Assembly: GCA_030426685.1 (NCBI GenBank)
Contig: JAUHYC010000013.1
Coordinates: 1 to 64,000 of the forward strand
Direction: 5' to 3'
Length of the DNA stretch: 64,000 nt
Source of the DNA: Alphaproteobacteria bacterium
Lineage (GTDB): Bacteria > Pseudomonadota > Alphaproteobacteria > Rhodobacterales > Rhodobacteraceae
The notes beneath the pieces are model-generated. The model saw nothing but the letters and a program-made list of their open reading frames with translations, was not told where the DNA came from and ran no database searches. Made by a program: the position numbers and the translations under genes. This document shows, one piece after another, positions 33,629 through 42,451 of the stretch (its first letter is position 1; every line of letters begins with the position of its first letter).

Positions 33629-36412
33629 TTACTCGGCAGCGACAGCGTCTTCGATCTTATCGACGCGAATGGCCGAGAATTTGAACTCGGGGATCTTGCC
33701 GTAGGGGTCGATGGCCGAGTTCGTCAGGATATTCGCCGCTGCCTCGACATAGGCGAACGGGATGAACACCATATCCTCGGCAATCGCCCGGTCGGCGCGG
33801 ACCATGATGTCGATCGAGCCGCGACGGGTGGTCAGACGGATCATCTCACCTGGTTCAATGCCCATCAGCTTGAGCGTGCGCGGGTTCATTGAGCAGTTCG
33901 CCTCGGGTTCGACCGCGTCCAGAACCTTGGCACGGCGGGTCATCGACCCGGTGTGCCAATGCTCAAGCTGACGGCCCGTGGTGGCGATCATCGGATATTC
34001 ATCATCCGGTGCCTCATCCGGTGGGATGACACTGGCCGGAGTGAACCGGGCACGCCCATCGGCGCGCGGGAAACCATCGCCAAACACAATCGGCTGACCG
34101 GGATCTGTTTCGCTAAGCGAGGGATATGTGATGGTCTCGGATTCCAGACGCTCCCACGTGATGTTGTCGAGCGAGGCCATGGTCAGCTTCATCTCGGCAA
34201 AGACTTGGGACACGTCAGAATAATCCCAATTCAGCCCGATGCGCTGTGCCAGTTCGACGGTGATCTTCCAATCTTCGCGCGCTTCACCCGGAGGCGTCAC
34301 CGCCGGGCGCACACGCTGCACCTGACGGTTGGTGTTCGACACGGTGCCGTTCTTCTCATAGAGCGCCGAGGCAGGCAGGATGATGTCGGCATAGTTCGCC
34401 GTCTCAGTCAGGAAGATGTCCTGCACGATCATCAGGTCCAGCTTGGCCAATGCGTCGCGTGCGTGGTTCACATCCGGGTCGGACATGGCCGGATTCTCAC
34501 CCATGATGTACATCCCCTTGATGTTGCCCGCATAGGCCTGATCGATGATTTCGGTGACGGTCAGACCTTTCTCGTTCGAGAAGTCGTCCGAGTTCCAAAC
34601 CGCGTTGAACTTGGCGCGAATGCCGTCGTCGGTCACGGTCTGATAGTCCGGCAGGAACATCGGGATCAGGCCCGCATCTGAGGCGCCTTGAACGTTATTC
34701 TGACCCCGCAGCGGGTGCAGACCCGCGCCCGGTTTGCCGACATTACCGGTCATCAGAGCCAGCGAGATCAGGCAGCGCGAGTTGTCGGTGCCGTGGATGT
34801 GTTGGCTGACGCCCATACCCCAGAAGATCAGACCCGCCTTGGCCTGCGCAAAGGTGCGTGCGACGCGGCGCAGCTGATCCGGTTCGATGCCACAGATGGG
34901 CGACATCGCCTCGGGCGTGAACTGGCGCAGGTGCTCTTTTTCGGCCTCCCAGTTCTCGGTCCAGCGGTGGATGTACTGGCTGTCATACAGCTCCTCTTCG
35001 ACGATCACGTTCATGATCGCGTTGAGCATCGAGACATCGGCCCCCGGACGGAACTGCAGCATTTCGTCGGCAAACTTGCGCATGCCGACGCCGCGCGGGT
35101 CCATCACGATCAGCTTGCCGCCACGTTTGGTGAACTGTTTGAAATATGTCGCCGCAACCGGGTGGTTCTCGATCGGGTTGGCCCCGATGATGATCGCCAC
35201 ATCCGCGTTTTCGATCTCGTTGAAGGTCGCGGTCACAGCGCCGGACCCGACGTTCTCGATCAGCGCCGCAACGGACGACGCGTGGCAAAGACGGGTGCAG
35301 TGGTCGACGTTGTTGTGGCGGAAGCCCTGACGGATGAACTTCTGGAACAGGTACGCTTCTTCGTTGGTGCACTTGGCCGAGCCAAAGCCCGCAACGCTGC
35401 GCGGGTCTTCTTCGCGCAGGGTTTTCAGCTTGGTCGCGGCCAGATCCATCGCCTCTTCCCACGTTGCTTCGCGGAAATGGGTCGACAGGTTGCCGGGATC
35501 GACGTTCAGACCCTTGGCCGGTGCATCCTCACGACGGATCAGCGGCTTGGTCAGGCGATGCGGATGGTGAATGTAGTCAAAGCCAAAGCGGCCTTTGACG
35601 CACAGACGACCTTCGTTTGCAGGGCCGTTGATGCCCTCGACATACTTCACCTTGCCGTCTTTGACCTTGAGCGAAACCTTACAGCCCACGCCGCAGAACG
35701 GGCAGACGCTTTCGGTCTCGGAATCATAGTCCTTGCTGTCACCCTTCTGCTGATCGTCCAGCACGGTGGCAGGCATCAGGGCGCCGGTCGGACAGGCCTG
35801 AACGCATTCACCACAAGCCACGCAGGTCGAATCGCCCATCAGGTCGTTCTGATCGAACACCACCTGCGCCGTGTGGCCGCGACCAGCCATGCCGATCACG
35901 TCATTGACCTGCACTTCACGGCAGGCCCGGACGCAGAGGTTGCAGTTGATACAGGCGTCCAGATTGACGCGCATCGCAACGTGGCTGTCATCCAACAACG
36001 GGATCTTTTCGGCCTCCTTCGCGGGGAAGCGGCTGTCGCTGACATCGTTCAGCTTGGCCATGTCCCAGAAGTGGCTGGAAGTGTCGTGCGCTTCCTCGGG
36101 CTGGTCGGCGACCAGCAGTTCCATAACCATGGCGCGCGATTTTTCGGCACGCTCCGAGTCAGTCTTGACCACCATTCCGTCCGCTGCGGGGCGGATGCAC
36201 GAGGCGACCAGAGTGCGCTCGCCTTCCACCTCGACCATACAGGCGCGGCAGTTGCCGTCAGGGCGATAGCCCGGCTGCGGCTTGTGGCACAGGTGAGGGA
36301 TGGTGAACCCCTGGCCCTTGGCGGCTTCCCAGATGGTCCAGCCTTCGGGCACGGTGACATCTTCGCCGTTCAGGTTGAAGGTGACGGTCTTGTTTGGGCT
36401 TGCATCAAGCAT
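33629..36412 (-). CDS. fdsA: NAD-dependent formate dehydrogenase, molybdenum subunit
   Basis: Catalytic subunit of the cytoplasmic molybdenum formate dehydrogenase, 927 residues; oxidises formate to CO2 and passes electrons over iron-sulfur clusters to the FdsB part. Order of domains: [2Fe-2S] ferredoxin-like (about 8-85, CRACMVEVEGER), a His/Cys-rich NuoG-like segment, a two-[4Fe-4S] module (CINCNLCVRAC and CVACGECVQACP), then CPFCGVGC and the bis-MGD domains. The active-site Mo ligand is Cys376 in HCTRLCHAS rather than selenocysteine. The usual FdhD-type sulfurtransferase and FdsD genes are not found downstream; the transcript seems to end at the hairpin at 33578. It starts 13 bp after the fused FdsG-FdsB gene. 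Confidence 0.95.
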   Translation of the reverse strand: MLDASPNKTVTFNLNGEDVTVPEGWTIWEAAKGQGFTIPHLCHKPQPGYRPDGNCRACMVEVEGERTLVASCIRPAADGMVVKTDSERAEKSRAMVMELLVADQPEEAHDTSSHFWDMAKLNDVSDSRFPAKEAEKIPLLDDSHVAMRVNLDACINCNLCVRACREVQVNDVIGMAGRGHTAQVVFDQNDLMGDSTCVACGECVQACPTGALMPATVLDDQQKGDSKDYDSETESVCPFCGVGCKVSLKVKDGKVKYVEGINGPANEGRLCVKGRFGFDYIHHPHRLTKPLIRREDAPAKGLNVDPGNLSTHFREATWEEAMDLAATKLKTLREEDPRSVAGFGSAKCTNEEAYLFQKFIRQGFRHNNVDHCTRLCHASSVAALIENVGSGAVTATFNEIENADVAIIIGANPIENHPVAATYFKQFTKRGGKLIVMDPRGVGMRKFADEMLQFRPGADVSMLNAIMNVIVEEELYDSQYIHRWTENWEAEKEHLRQFTPEAMSPICGIEPDQLRRVARTFAQAKAGLIFWGMGVSQHIHGTDNSRCLISLALMTGNVGKPGAGLHPLRGQNNVQGASDAGLIPMFLPDYQTVTDDGIRAKFNAVWNSDDFSNEKGLTVTEIIDQAYAGNIKGMYIMGENPAMSDPDVNHARDALAKLDLMIVQDIFLTETANYADIILPASALYEKNGTVSNTNRQVQRVRPAVTPPGEAREDWKITVELAQRIGLNWDYSDVSQVFAEMKLTMASLDNITWERLESETITYPSLSETDPGQPIVFGDGFPRADGRARFTPASVIPPDEAPDDEYPMIATTGRQLEHWHTGSMTRRAKVLDAVEPEANCSMNPRTLKLMGIEPGEMIRLTTRRGSIDIMVRADRAIAEDMVFIPFAYVEAAANILTNSAIDPYGKIPEFKFSAIRVDKIEDAVAAE

Positions 36413-36425
36413 GGCTCTGTCTCCC

Positions 36426-38129
36426 TCAGATTTCGTCAGCGAAATGTTTCATGACCAGGCGGATCGGGTTCGGGGCCGCCTGCCCCAGACCGCAAATCGA
36501 GGCGTCGCCCATGACCTGACACAGATCTTCCAGCAGGTCCTGATCCCACTTGTCGGCTTGCATCAGTTTGACCGCCTTTTCGCAGCCAGCCCGGCAGGGC
36601 GTGCACTGGCCGCAGCTTTCATCCTCGAAGAAGCGCAGCATGTTCAGCGCCGCATCGCGGGCTGTGTCCTGATCGGACAGAACCACAACGGCGGCAGAGC
36701 CGATGAAGGTGCCATGCGGTTGCAGCGTGTCGAAGTCCAGCGGAATGTCATCCATCGACGCGGGCAGCAGACCCGAGGACGGGCCACCCGGCTGATACGC
36801 CTTGAAGGTCTGGCCCTCGGCCATGCCGCCGGCGGCATCAATCACGTCAAGAATGGTCGAACCTGCGGGCAGCAGGTAAACCCCGGGCTTCGCCACCCGG
36901 CCCGAGACCGAATAGCTACGCAGACCCTTACGGCCATTCTTTTCGGTACTGTTGAGGCACTCCGGCCCCTCGCGACAGATTTTTGAGACCCAATACAGCG
37001 TCTCGACATTGTGCACCAAAGTCGGGCGATTAAAGACCCCGACCTGCGCCACAAACGGAGGACGGTGACGCGGCAGGCCCTTTTTGCCTTCGATCGATTC
37101 AATCATCGCGGATTCTTCACCGCAGATATAGGCACCGGCACCCCGGCGCAGGTCGATATAGCCTTCTTCGACGATCCCCGCTTGTTCCAGCGCGGCGATC
37201 TCGCGGCGCAGAATCTCCAGAACCGCCGGATATTCGTCGCGCATGTAGATAAAGCAGGTTTCCACTTCGACCGCCCAGGCGGCGATCAGCATACCTTCGA
37301 GAAAGACATGCGGCGTGCGCTCAAGGTAGTAGCGGTCCTTGAAGGTGCCGGGCTCGCCCTCGTCCCCATTGACGGCCAGATAACGCGGGCCTTCGTTCAT
37401 GCGAACAAAGCCCCATTTCTTGCCCGACGGGAAACCTGCACCGCCCAGACCGCGCAAGCCCGAGGCCAGGACCTGTTCCTGAACCACTTCCCAATCGCCG
37501 CTGTCGCGCAGCTCTTTCAGCTTGGCGTAGCCGCCGTTTTCGACATAGGCCGCGAAGGTCTCATAATCAGGCAGATGGGCATGAGTTTCACCCGCAGCAA
37601 TCGCGGCCTTCACCTTTTCAGGGGTCGCATGGTCGATATGGTTGTGACCGATCTCAAGCACCGGAGCGGTATCACAGCGACCCATACAGGGCGTGCGGAC
37701 GACACGAACCTCAGCCGGGTCCAGACCATCTTCCAGCGCTTTCTGCAACTGCTGGGCACCGGCCATTTCGCAGGACAGGGAATCACAGACGCGGATGGTC
37801 AACGCAGGTGGAGGCGTCTCGCCTTCTTTCACCACATCGAAATGGGCATAGAAGGTCGCGGTCTCGTAGATCTCGGCCTGTCCGATCCGCATCTCGACAG
37901 CCAGCGCTGCGATGTGGTCGGCGCTGATATGACCGTGCTCGTCCTGAATCAAATGCAGAAATTCGATCAACAGGTCACGGCGGCGCGGGCGTTCGCCCAG
38001 CAGCCGCGCAACTTCGGCCTGCGCCTCATCCGTGAATTGACGGCCCTTGGGCGTGTGCCGCCCCTTGCCTTTACCTGACTTCCAGACGCCCTTGGGTGCG
38101 CCTGATGGCTTGGTGTCTAATGGTGCCAT
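36426..38129 (-). CDS. Formate dehydrogenase FdsG-FdsB fusion (NuoE+NuoF type)
   Basis: Diaphorase part of the NAD-linked formate dehydrogenase in one 567-residue chain. After a basic N-terminal tail, residues about 30-180 are the thioredoxin-like [2Fe-2S] FdsG/NuoE domain (CDSLSCEMAG and CMGRCD ligands). From about 200 on is FdsB/NuoF: FMN/NAD glycine loop GLRGLGGAGFPSGKKW, GDEGEPGTFKDR, and the [4Fe-4S] ligands ESCGQCTPCRAG with a late Cys (ASICGLGQ). In classical fds operons these are separate genes; fusion would guarantee equal amounts. First gene of the fds pair, 85 bp after a LysR gene on the same strand. Confidence 0.93.
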   Translation of the reverse strand: MAPLDTKPSGAPKGVWKSGKGKGRHTPKGRQFTDEAQAEVARLLGERPRRRDLLIEFLHLIQDEHGHISADHIAALAVEMRIGQAEIYETATFYAHFDVVKEGETPPPALTIRVCDSLSCEMAGAQQLQKALEDGLDPAEVRVVRTPCMGRCDTAPVLEIGHNHIDHATPEKVKAAIAAGETHAHLPDYETFAAYVENGGYAKLKELRDSGDWEVVQEQVLASGLRGLGGAGFPSGKKWGFVRMNEGPRYLAVNGDEGEPGTFKDRYYLERTPHVFLEGMLIAAWAVEVETCFIYMRDEYPAVLEILRREIAALEQAGIVEEGYIDLRRGAGAYICGEESAMIESIEGKKGLPRHRPPFVAQVGVFNRPTLVHNVETLYWVSKICREGPECLNSTEKNGRKGLRSYSVSGRVAKPGVYLLPAGSTILDVIDAAGGMAEGQTFKAYQPGGPSSGLLPASMDDIPLDFDTLQPHGTFIGSAAVVVLSDQDTARDAALNMLRFFEDESCGQCTPCRAGCEKAVKLMQADKWDQDLLEDLCQVMGDASICGLGQAAPNPIRLVMKHFADEI

Positions 38130-38170
38130 GATGCCCTCCGATTCAGGCTCCGTCTCTCATCAGACCAGCA

Positions 38171-38187
38171 TATCGTCAAATCGGATA
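38171..38187. promoter_or_regulatory. Candidate LysR box before the formate dehydrogenase genes
   Basis: TATC-N9-GATA (a T-N11-A core with dyad ends) lies in the 85-bp gap between lysR and the fdsG-fdsB fusion, about 42 bp upstream of its ATG. A partly overlapping ATAA-N7-TTAT repeat sits at 38201-38215. It has the same outline as the box beside the other LysR gene at 24519. A regulatory role is inferred from shape and place only. Confidence 0.4.
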
Positions 38188-38214
38188 TTTCAATCGCACG
38201 ATAACGACACCTTA

Positions 38215-39096
38215 TCACCGCAAAGACGTCACGACCGCGCGCAGTGCCTCAACCGTCGGCAGTTCGGGGTCGCGGCTGAGGGTCGCCAGACAGATCGGCT
38301 TGCTGACAACGGGATCGACAAGAGGCAGCACTTTCGTGCCCTTAAGATCCCCCAACGCGCGGACCAACACGCGCGGAACCACGGTGGCCGCCAACCCCTC
38401 ACGCGCCATGACCATCGAGGCGGTGAAACCGCTGGTTTCCGCGACAACCTGCGGATGCAGCCCTTGTTCCGCAAAAATCCGGTCCAGAATGCGCCGGTTC
38501 TGCATCTGCGGCTCCAACAGGCTAAGCGGGAAATCAGCAACCTGCGCCCAGGGGATCGGGCCGGTCTTACCGGTCATGTGCGACGGGACCAACAGCACAT
38601 AGGTCTCTTCGTACAAAGGCTGCACCTGCCGCAGATCGGTGCCGATACTGTCACCATAGGTGATGCCAGCGTCCAGACTGCCCTCATCCAGCCTATGCTG
38701 AATTGCGGTGGCGGACATGGTTTCGATCCGGGTGATGATGCGGGGATGCGCCTGCCGCAGGCGTTTGGTCAGGCGACCCGTGAACGCAATCGCGGTCGGG
38801 ATCACGCCAAGAATCAGCGTGCCGATGATCTCACCCTTGGTCGCCAGAACCTGCTGTTCCAGCGCTTTGGTGTCGTCGAGGATACGCCGCGCCCGCTGAA
38901 CGATCATCTCGCCCTCTTCGGTCAGGCCCTGAAACCTGTTGGCGCGGCGGACGATGGAAACCCCCAGCCGATCTTCGAGATTGCGGATACGCATCGAGAA
39001 CGCGGGCTGCGAAATCCCGCACTCCTCCGCTGCTTTGGCAAAGTGCCGATGTCGCGCAAGAGCGCTGAGGAGTTGCAGGTCGCGGATTTCGATCAT
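38215..39096 (-). CDS. LysR-type regulator, likely of formate dehydrogenase (FdsR-like)
   Basis: A 293-residue LysR regulator. The winged helix-turn-helix is at residues 1-60 (MIEIRDLQLLSALARHRHFA and KAAEECGISQPAFSMRIRNL), followed by the linker helix and an effector domain starting TLILGVIPTAIA. It lies directly upstream of, and codirectional with, the formate dehydrogenase genes, where regulators such as FdsR of Cupriavidus necator are known to sit. Regulation of fds is therefore likely, though the effector is unknown. ATG 39096 has no strong ribosome site but fits the family start. Confidence 0.88.
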   Translation of the reverse strand: MIEIRDLQLLSALARHRHFAKAAEECGISQPAFSMRIRNLEDRLGVSIVRRANRFQGLTEEGEMIVQRARRILDDTKALEQQVLATKGEIIGTLILGVIPTAIAFTGRLTKRLRQAHPRIITRIETMSATAIQHRLDEGSLDAGITYGDSIGTDLRQVQPLYEETYVLLVPSHMTGKTGPIPWAQVADFPLSLLEPQMQNRRILDRIFAEQGLHPQVVAETSGFTASMVMAREGLAATVVPRVLVRALGDLKGTKVLPLVDPVVSKPICLATLSRDPELPTVEALRAVVTSLR

Positions 39097-39140
39097 GCTT
39101 TAGCATTCCAACGTCGGGCCAAATGTCACTCTAACCGCTA

Positions 39141-39155
39141 TTTTCCAAAGGAAAA
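39141..39155. promoter_or_regulatory. Palindrome TTTTCC-AAA-GGAAAA, possible operator
   Basis: A perfect 6-3-6 inverted repeat in the 156-bp divergent gap between lysR (start 39096) and the NTF2-like gene (start 39253). It lies 44 bp upstream of lysR, in a suitable place for a transcription-factor site. The factor is unknown. Confidence 0.35.
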
Positions 39156-39252
39156 GCGCCGTCTCCACCTCCTGCCCGGCAATACAGAGTTCTTGTCTCG
39201 CGCGGTCAACTTGCCTCTAATGAAACGAGCGTACGAGAGAACGGAGCGCATG

Positions 39253-39609
39253 ATGGTGGCAAAGGTCATTTTTCAGGAATTGTATGACGGGTACGTCGAC
39301 AGGTATCGATCAAAAGACGCCGCCGGATGCGCATCATTCTTTACAGAAAACGCAGAGCTATTTTCACCATATGGTCCTGCAGCCATCGGACAGCGCGCCA
39401 TAGTAGATATCCATTCGGATTGGGTTGAGGAAGGCGGGGAAGACAAGGTCATCGAAATCGTACACGCTGAAATCAATGGTCATGTCGGTTGGTGCCTCGC
39501 GCGTTACAGCGAAGGAACGACCGGCCAGGGGACCTCTTTGAATGTTCTTCATAAGCAGGCTGACGGCAGGTGGCTGATTTCCCAGTGCAGCCTGAACGAA
39601 GCACTCTAA
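39253..39609 (+). CDS. NTF2-like (SnoaL-type) protein
   Basis: A 118-residue single-domain protein with the cone-shaped NTF2-like pattern: N-terminal helices (KVIFQELYDGYVDRYRSKDA then AGCASFFTENAELFSPYG), IGQRAIVDIHSDW, and three long C-terminal strands ending with WLISQCSLNEAL. SnoaL/DUF4440 proteins include isomerases, hydrolases and binding proteins, so function is not predictable. I take ATG 39253 as start because GGAG lies 6 bases upstream; ATG 39250 and ATG 39217 are also open. Divergent from the LysR gene and converging with ychF (23 bp). Confidence 0.78.
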   Translation: MVAKVIFQELYDGYVDRYRSKDAAGCASFFTENAELFSPYGPAAIGQRAIVDIHSDWVEEGGEDKVIEIVHAEINGHVGWCLARYSEGTTGQGTSLNVLHKQADGRWLISQCSLNEAL

Positions 39610-39632
39610 AAACCTGCCACAACCTGATAGAT

Positions 39633-40730
39633 TTAGGTATTGAACAAAAAGTGCATCACATCGCCATCCTTGACGATGTAGCCCTTGCCCTCGGCCCGCA
39701 TCTTGCCCGCCTCTTTCGCACCCTGCTCGCCATTAGCGGCGATGTAGTCGTCATAGGCGATGGTTTCGGCGCGGATGAAACCCTTTTCGAAATCTCCGTG
39801 GATCACACCTGCGGCCTGCGGCGCGGCAGTGCCGGTGCGGATGGTCCAGGCGCGGGCCTCTTTCGGGCCGACGGTGAAATAGGTTTCCAGCTTCAGCAGG
39901 TCGTAACCAGCGCGGATCAGACGATCCAGGCCGGGCTCTTCCAGACCCATTTCTTCCAGGAACATCTGCGCCTCGTCTTGTTCCAGCAGGCTGATCTCTT
40001 CTTCGATCTTGGCGCTGATGATGACATGAGCATTACCTTGAGCAGCGGCCATTTCGGCGACCTTGGCCGAATATTCGTTGCCCTCGGCCGCTTCTTCCTC
40101 GGACACGTTACAGACATAAAGAACCGGCTTGGTGGTCAGTAGCTGCAGCATCTTCCATGCTTTGGCGTCCTCGTCCGAAACCTCGACCAGCCGTGCAGGT
40201 TTGCCGCTTTCCAGCATCTTTTGCGCTTCGGCAAGCAGGCGGTCCTGCTGTTGGGCGTCTTTGTCATTGCCTTTCAGCTTGCGCACCAGATTGGCGCGGC
40301 GCTTTTCGATGCTCTCGAGATCCGCCAGCATCAGCTCGGTTTCGATGGTATCGGCATCGGCCACCGGATCAACGCGACCGTCGACATGGGTCACGTCCCC
40401 ATCCTCGAAACAGCGCAACACATGGGCAATCGCGTCCGTCTCGCGAATATTGGCCAGAAACTGGTTGCCCAGCCCTTCGCCCTTAGAGGCCCCCTTCACC
40501 AGACCGGCAATATCCACAAAGGTCATCCGCGTCGGAATGATCTGTTTCGAGCTGGCAATCGCCGCCAACCTATCCAGTCGATCATCAGGTACGGCAACAT
40601 CACCCACATTGGGCTCGATCGTGCAGAACGGGAAATTCGCCGCCTGCGCGGCGGCGGTTTTGGTCAGCGCGTTGAAGAGGGTCGACTTGCCCACATTCGG
40701 CAAACCCACGATTCCCATTTTAAAGCCCAT
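39633..40730 (-). CDS. ychF: Redox-responsive ATPase/GTPase YchF
   Basis: OBG-family P-loop protein that binds ribosomes and prefers ATP; it affects the oxidative-stress response. The 365-residue protein starts [20 protein letters not shown] with a Walker A loop GLPNVGKS, has the effector [12 protein letters not shown], Walker [13 protein letters not shown] and [13 protein letters not shown]. The TGS-like C-terminal end ([10 protein letters not shown]) is complete. ATG 40730 has a perfect GGAGG just upstream, so the longer open frame is not used. Confidence 0.96.
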   Translation of the reverse strand: MGFKMGIVGLPNVGKSTLFNALTKTAAAQAANFPFCTIEPNVGDVAVPDDRLDRLAAIASSKQIIPTRMTFVDIAGLVKGASKGEGLGNQFLANIRETDAIAHVLRCFEDGDVTHVDGRVDPVADADTIETELMLADLESIEKRRANLVRKLKGNDKDAQQQDRLLAEAQKMLESGKPARLVEVSDEDAKAWKMLQLLTTKPVLYVCNVSEEEAAEGNEYSAKVAEMAAAQGNAHVIISAKIEEEISLLEQDEAQMFLEEMGLEEPGLDRLIRAGYDLLKLETYFTVGPKEARAWTIRTGTAAPQAAGVIHGDFEKGFIRAETIAYDDYIAANGEQGAKEAGKMRAEGKGYIVKDGDVMHFLFNT

Positions 40731-40932
40731 GATGGCCTCCTGCATACCATTCGAGCGCTGCTTCTATGCACGTCGGACCCGATGCGCAAGCCGCAGGTCC
40801 CGAATGCCAGGCCGAGTTCAATGTGCCACATCACAAAAGTGACATCGCAATGTGTTCTTGCCACTCTTGAAAATGCGTACATACAGTGGCCATTAACAGT
40901 GACGCGAATGAAATACGGACATAGTAAAGATT

Positions 40933-41418
40933 ATGAAAACCCTTCTGGTACCTGCACTTATCCTAGCTGCAGCGACAACCGCACAGGCACAATCTATTGT
41001 TTTCGGCGCAGGCTACGCGGATTATTCCGCAGGTGGCGGTGACGATCAGGCAATCTTTTCGCTCGAATACCAACACCGCCCGTTTCACGAAGCGGCTCGC
41101 TTCAGTGCGACATGGGGCGCGGCACTGTCGGTGGACACTGATGGTGATGCACATCTGGGGGCCGGTCTGATCGGGCTTTACACCTTTGCGGATCGCTGGT
41201 TTGTCGAAGGCAGTGTCATGCCCGGCTATTATAATGAGTCAAATGCACAGAATGATCTGGGCGGCAGCTTTCAGATTCGCAGCTTGCTGGGGCTTGGCTA
41301 TACGCTCGACAGCGGCAACAAGGTATCGGTTGCAATCACGCATATATCAAATGCCAGTACGCAAGAAGATAATCCGGGCGTGAACTCGGTATTCCTGAGA
41401 TATCACCACTCGTTCTAG
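40933..41418 (+). CDS. Outer-membrane PagL-like acyloxyacyl hydrolase
   Basis: A 161-residue eight-strand barrel candidate with signal peptide (MKTLLVPALILAAATTAQA). It matches lipid A 3-O-deacylase PagL in the C-terminal active-site strand: His137-x-Ser139-Asn in THISNAS and NPG at 148-150, with terminal Phe. In P. aeruginosa PagL the third catalytic residue, Glu, is 14 residues past His; here Asn151 is found at that place. Activity may therefore be altered or use another residue. The role would be lipid A remodelling in the outer membrane (family knowledge). Function is provisional. Confidence 0.72.
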   Translation: MKTLLVPALILAAATTAQAQSIVFGAGYADYSAGGGDDQAIFSLEYQHRPFHEAARFSATWGAALSVDTDGDAHLGAGLIGLYTFADRWFVEGSVMPGYYNESNAQNDLGGSFQIRSLLGLGYTLDSGNKVSVAITHISNASTQEDNPGVNSVFLRYHHSF

Positions 41419-41487
41419 TCAAGCGGGATTGATTTTCGGGCAAAGTTTCTGCACATCAGGCTCAGACCTCGTGTGCAAGGACATCTG

Positions 41488-42279
41488 ATGACCCGTATCG
41501 ACGCCAAGTTCGCTGCTTTGAAAGCCGAAGGTAAAAAGGCATTTGTCGCCTATATCATGGCCGGTGATCCCGACTATGAGACCTCGCTTGAAGTGGTAAA
41601 GGGCCTGCCGGCTGCAGGTGTCGATGTCATCGAGCTTGGCCTGCCTTTCACTGACCCAATGGCGGATGGTCCGACCATTCAGGCAGCAGGCCAACGTGCG
41701 CTGGATGGCGGCATGACACTGCAGCGCACACTGGATCTGGCGCGGGCTTTTCGCGAAACCGACGACACCACTCCGATCGTGTTGATGGGGTACTACAACC
41801 CGATCTACAGCCGGGGCGTTGATCGGTTTCTCGCCGATGCCAAGGCAGCCGGGATCGACGGGCTGATCGTTGTTGATCTGCCCCCCGAAGAGGATGAAGA
41901 ATTGTGCCTTCCCGCGCAGGCCGCCGGGCTAAACTTCATCCGTCTTGCAACACCCACGACCGACAATCAGCGCCTGCCCCGCGTTTTGCAGAACACGTCT
42001 GGCTTCGTGTACTACGTCTCGATCACAGGCATCACCGGCGCGGCCGAGGCGCAGGCCACCGATGTCGGCCCAGAAGTGGCCCGGATCAAGGCGGAAACCG
42101 ACCTGCCGGTCATCGTCGGGTTTGGCATAAACACGCCCGAGAAATCACGCGCCATCGCCAGCGTCGCCGATGGTGCAGTGGTCGGATCAGCCATTGTCAG
42201 CCAGATCGGCGCGGGCAAACCGGTGGCCGAGGTTCTGGATTTCGTCAAATCACTTTCTGACGGCGCACATTCCGCCTGA
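41488..42279 (+). CDS. trpA: Tryptophan synthase alpha chain
   Basis: Cleaves indole-3-glycerol phosphate to indole, which is passed to TrpB. The 263-residue protein shows the conserved [17 protein letters not shown] with the catalytic Asp and Glu, YYNPIYSRG, and the loop [11 protein letters not shown] 41488 has AGGA six bases upstream; an alternative GTG at 41473 is less likely. The genes trpB and trpF lie separately at 47.6-49.6 kb, as is usual in rhodobacters, so trpA is expressed from its own unit. A terminator follows. Confidence 0.96.
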   Translation: MTRIDAKFAALKAEGKKAFVAYIMAGDPDYETSLEVVKGLPAAGVDVIELGLPFTDPMADGPTIQAAGQRALDGGMTLQRTLDLARAFRETDDTTPIVLMGYYNPIYSRGVDRFLADAKAAGIDGLIVVDLPPEEDEELCLPAQAAGLNFIRLATPTTDNQRLPRVLQNTSGFVYYVSITGITGAAEAQATDVGPEVARIKAETDLPVIVGFGINTPEKSRAIASVADGAVVGSAIVSQIGAGKPVAEVLDFVKSLSDGAHSA

Positions 42280-42308
42280 GGACACACCGAACACTCAAGG
42301 TTTTCATT

Positions 42309-42350
42309 AACCCCGGCGGACATCTTCTCGGCTGGGGTTTTCTTTGTTGT
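42309..42350 (+). terminator. Rho-independent terminator after trpA
   Basis: Stem AACCCCGGC (42309-42317) / GCTGGGGTT (42331-42339), 9 bp with one G-U pair, followed by TTTTCTTTGTT. Located 30 nt after the trpA stop codon. Confidence 0.88.
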
Positions 42351-42451
42351 GCATAGATTCAGGCGCGGCAACCAACCGCAACCGGGCCATATTGCAAGGG
42401 TTCAAAATAATTGGTAAAGAAATTTAACCAATCATGCAGAGGCCCGATTTC

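Noticed and set aside
33629-36412. Selenocysteine-containing formate dehydrogenase
   Set aside because: The active-site residue is encoded as Cys (Cys376) and there is no in-frame TGA.
34688-36454. 588-codon open frame on the plus strand opposite fdsA
   Set aside because: It is the antisense shadow of a clearly identified formate dehydrogenase gene in GC-rich DNA; the protein has no recognisable family features.
37011-38078. 355-codon open frame opposite the FdsG-FdsB fusion
   Set aside because: Shadow frame; the opposite strand carries complete NuoE/NuoF motifs.
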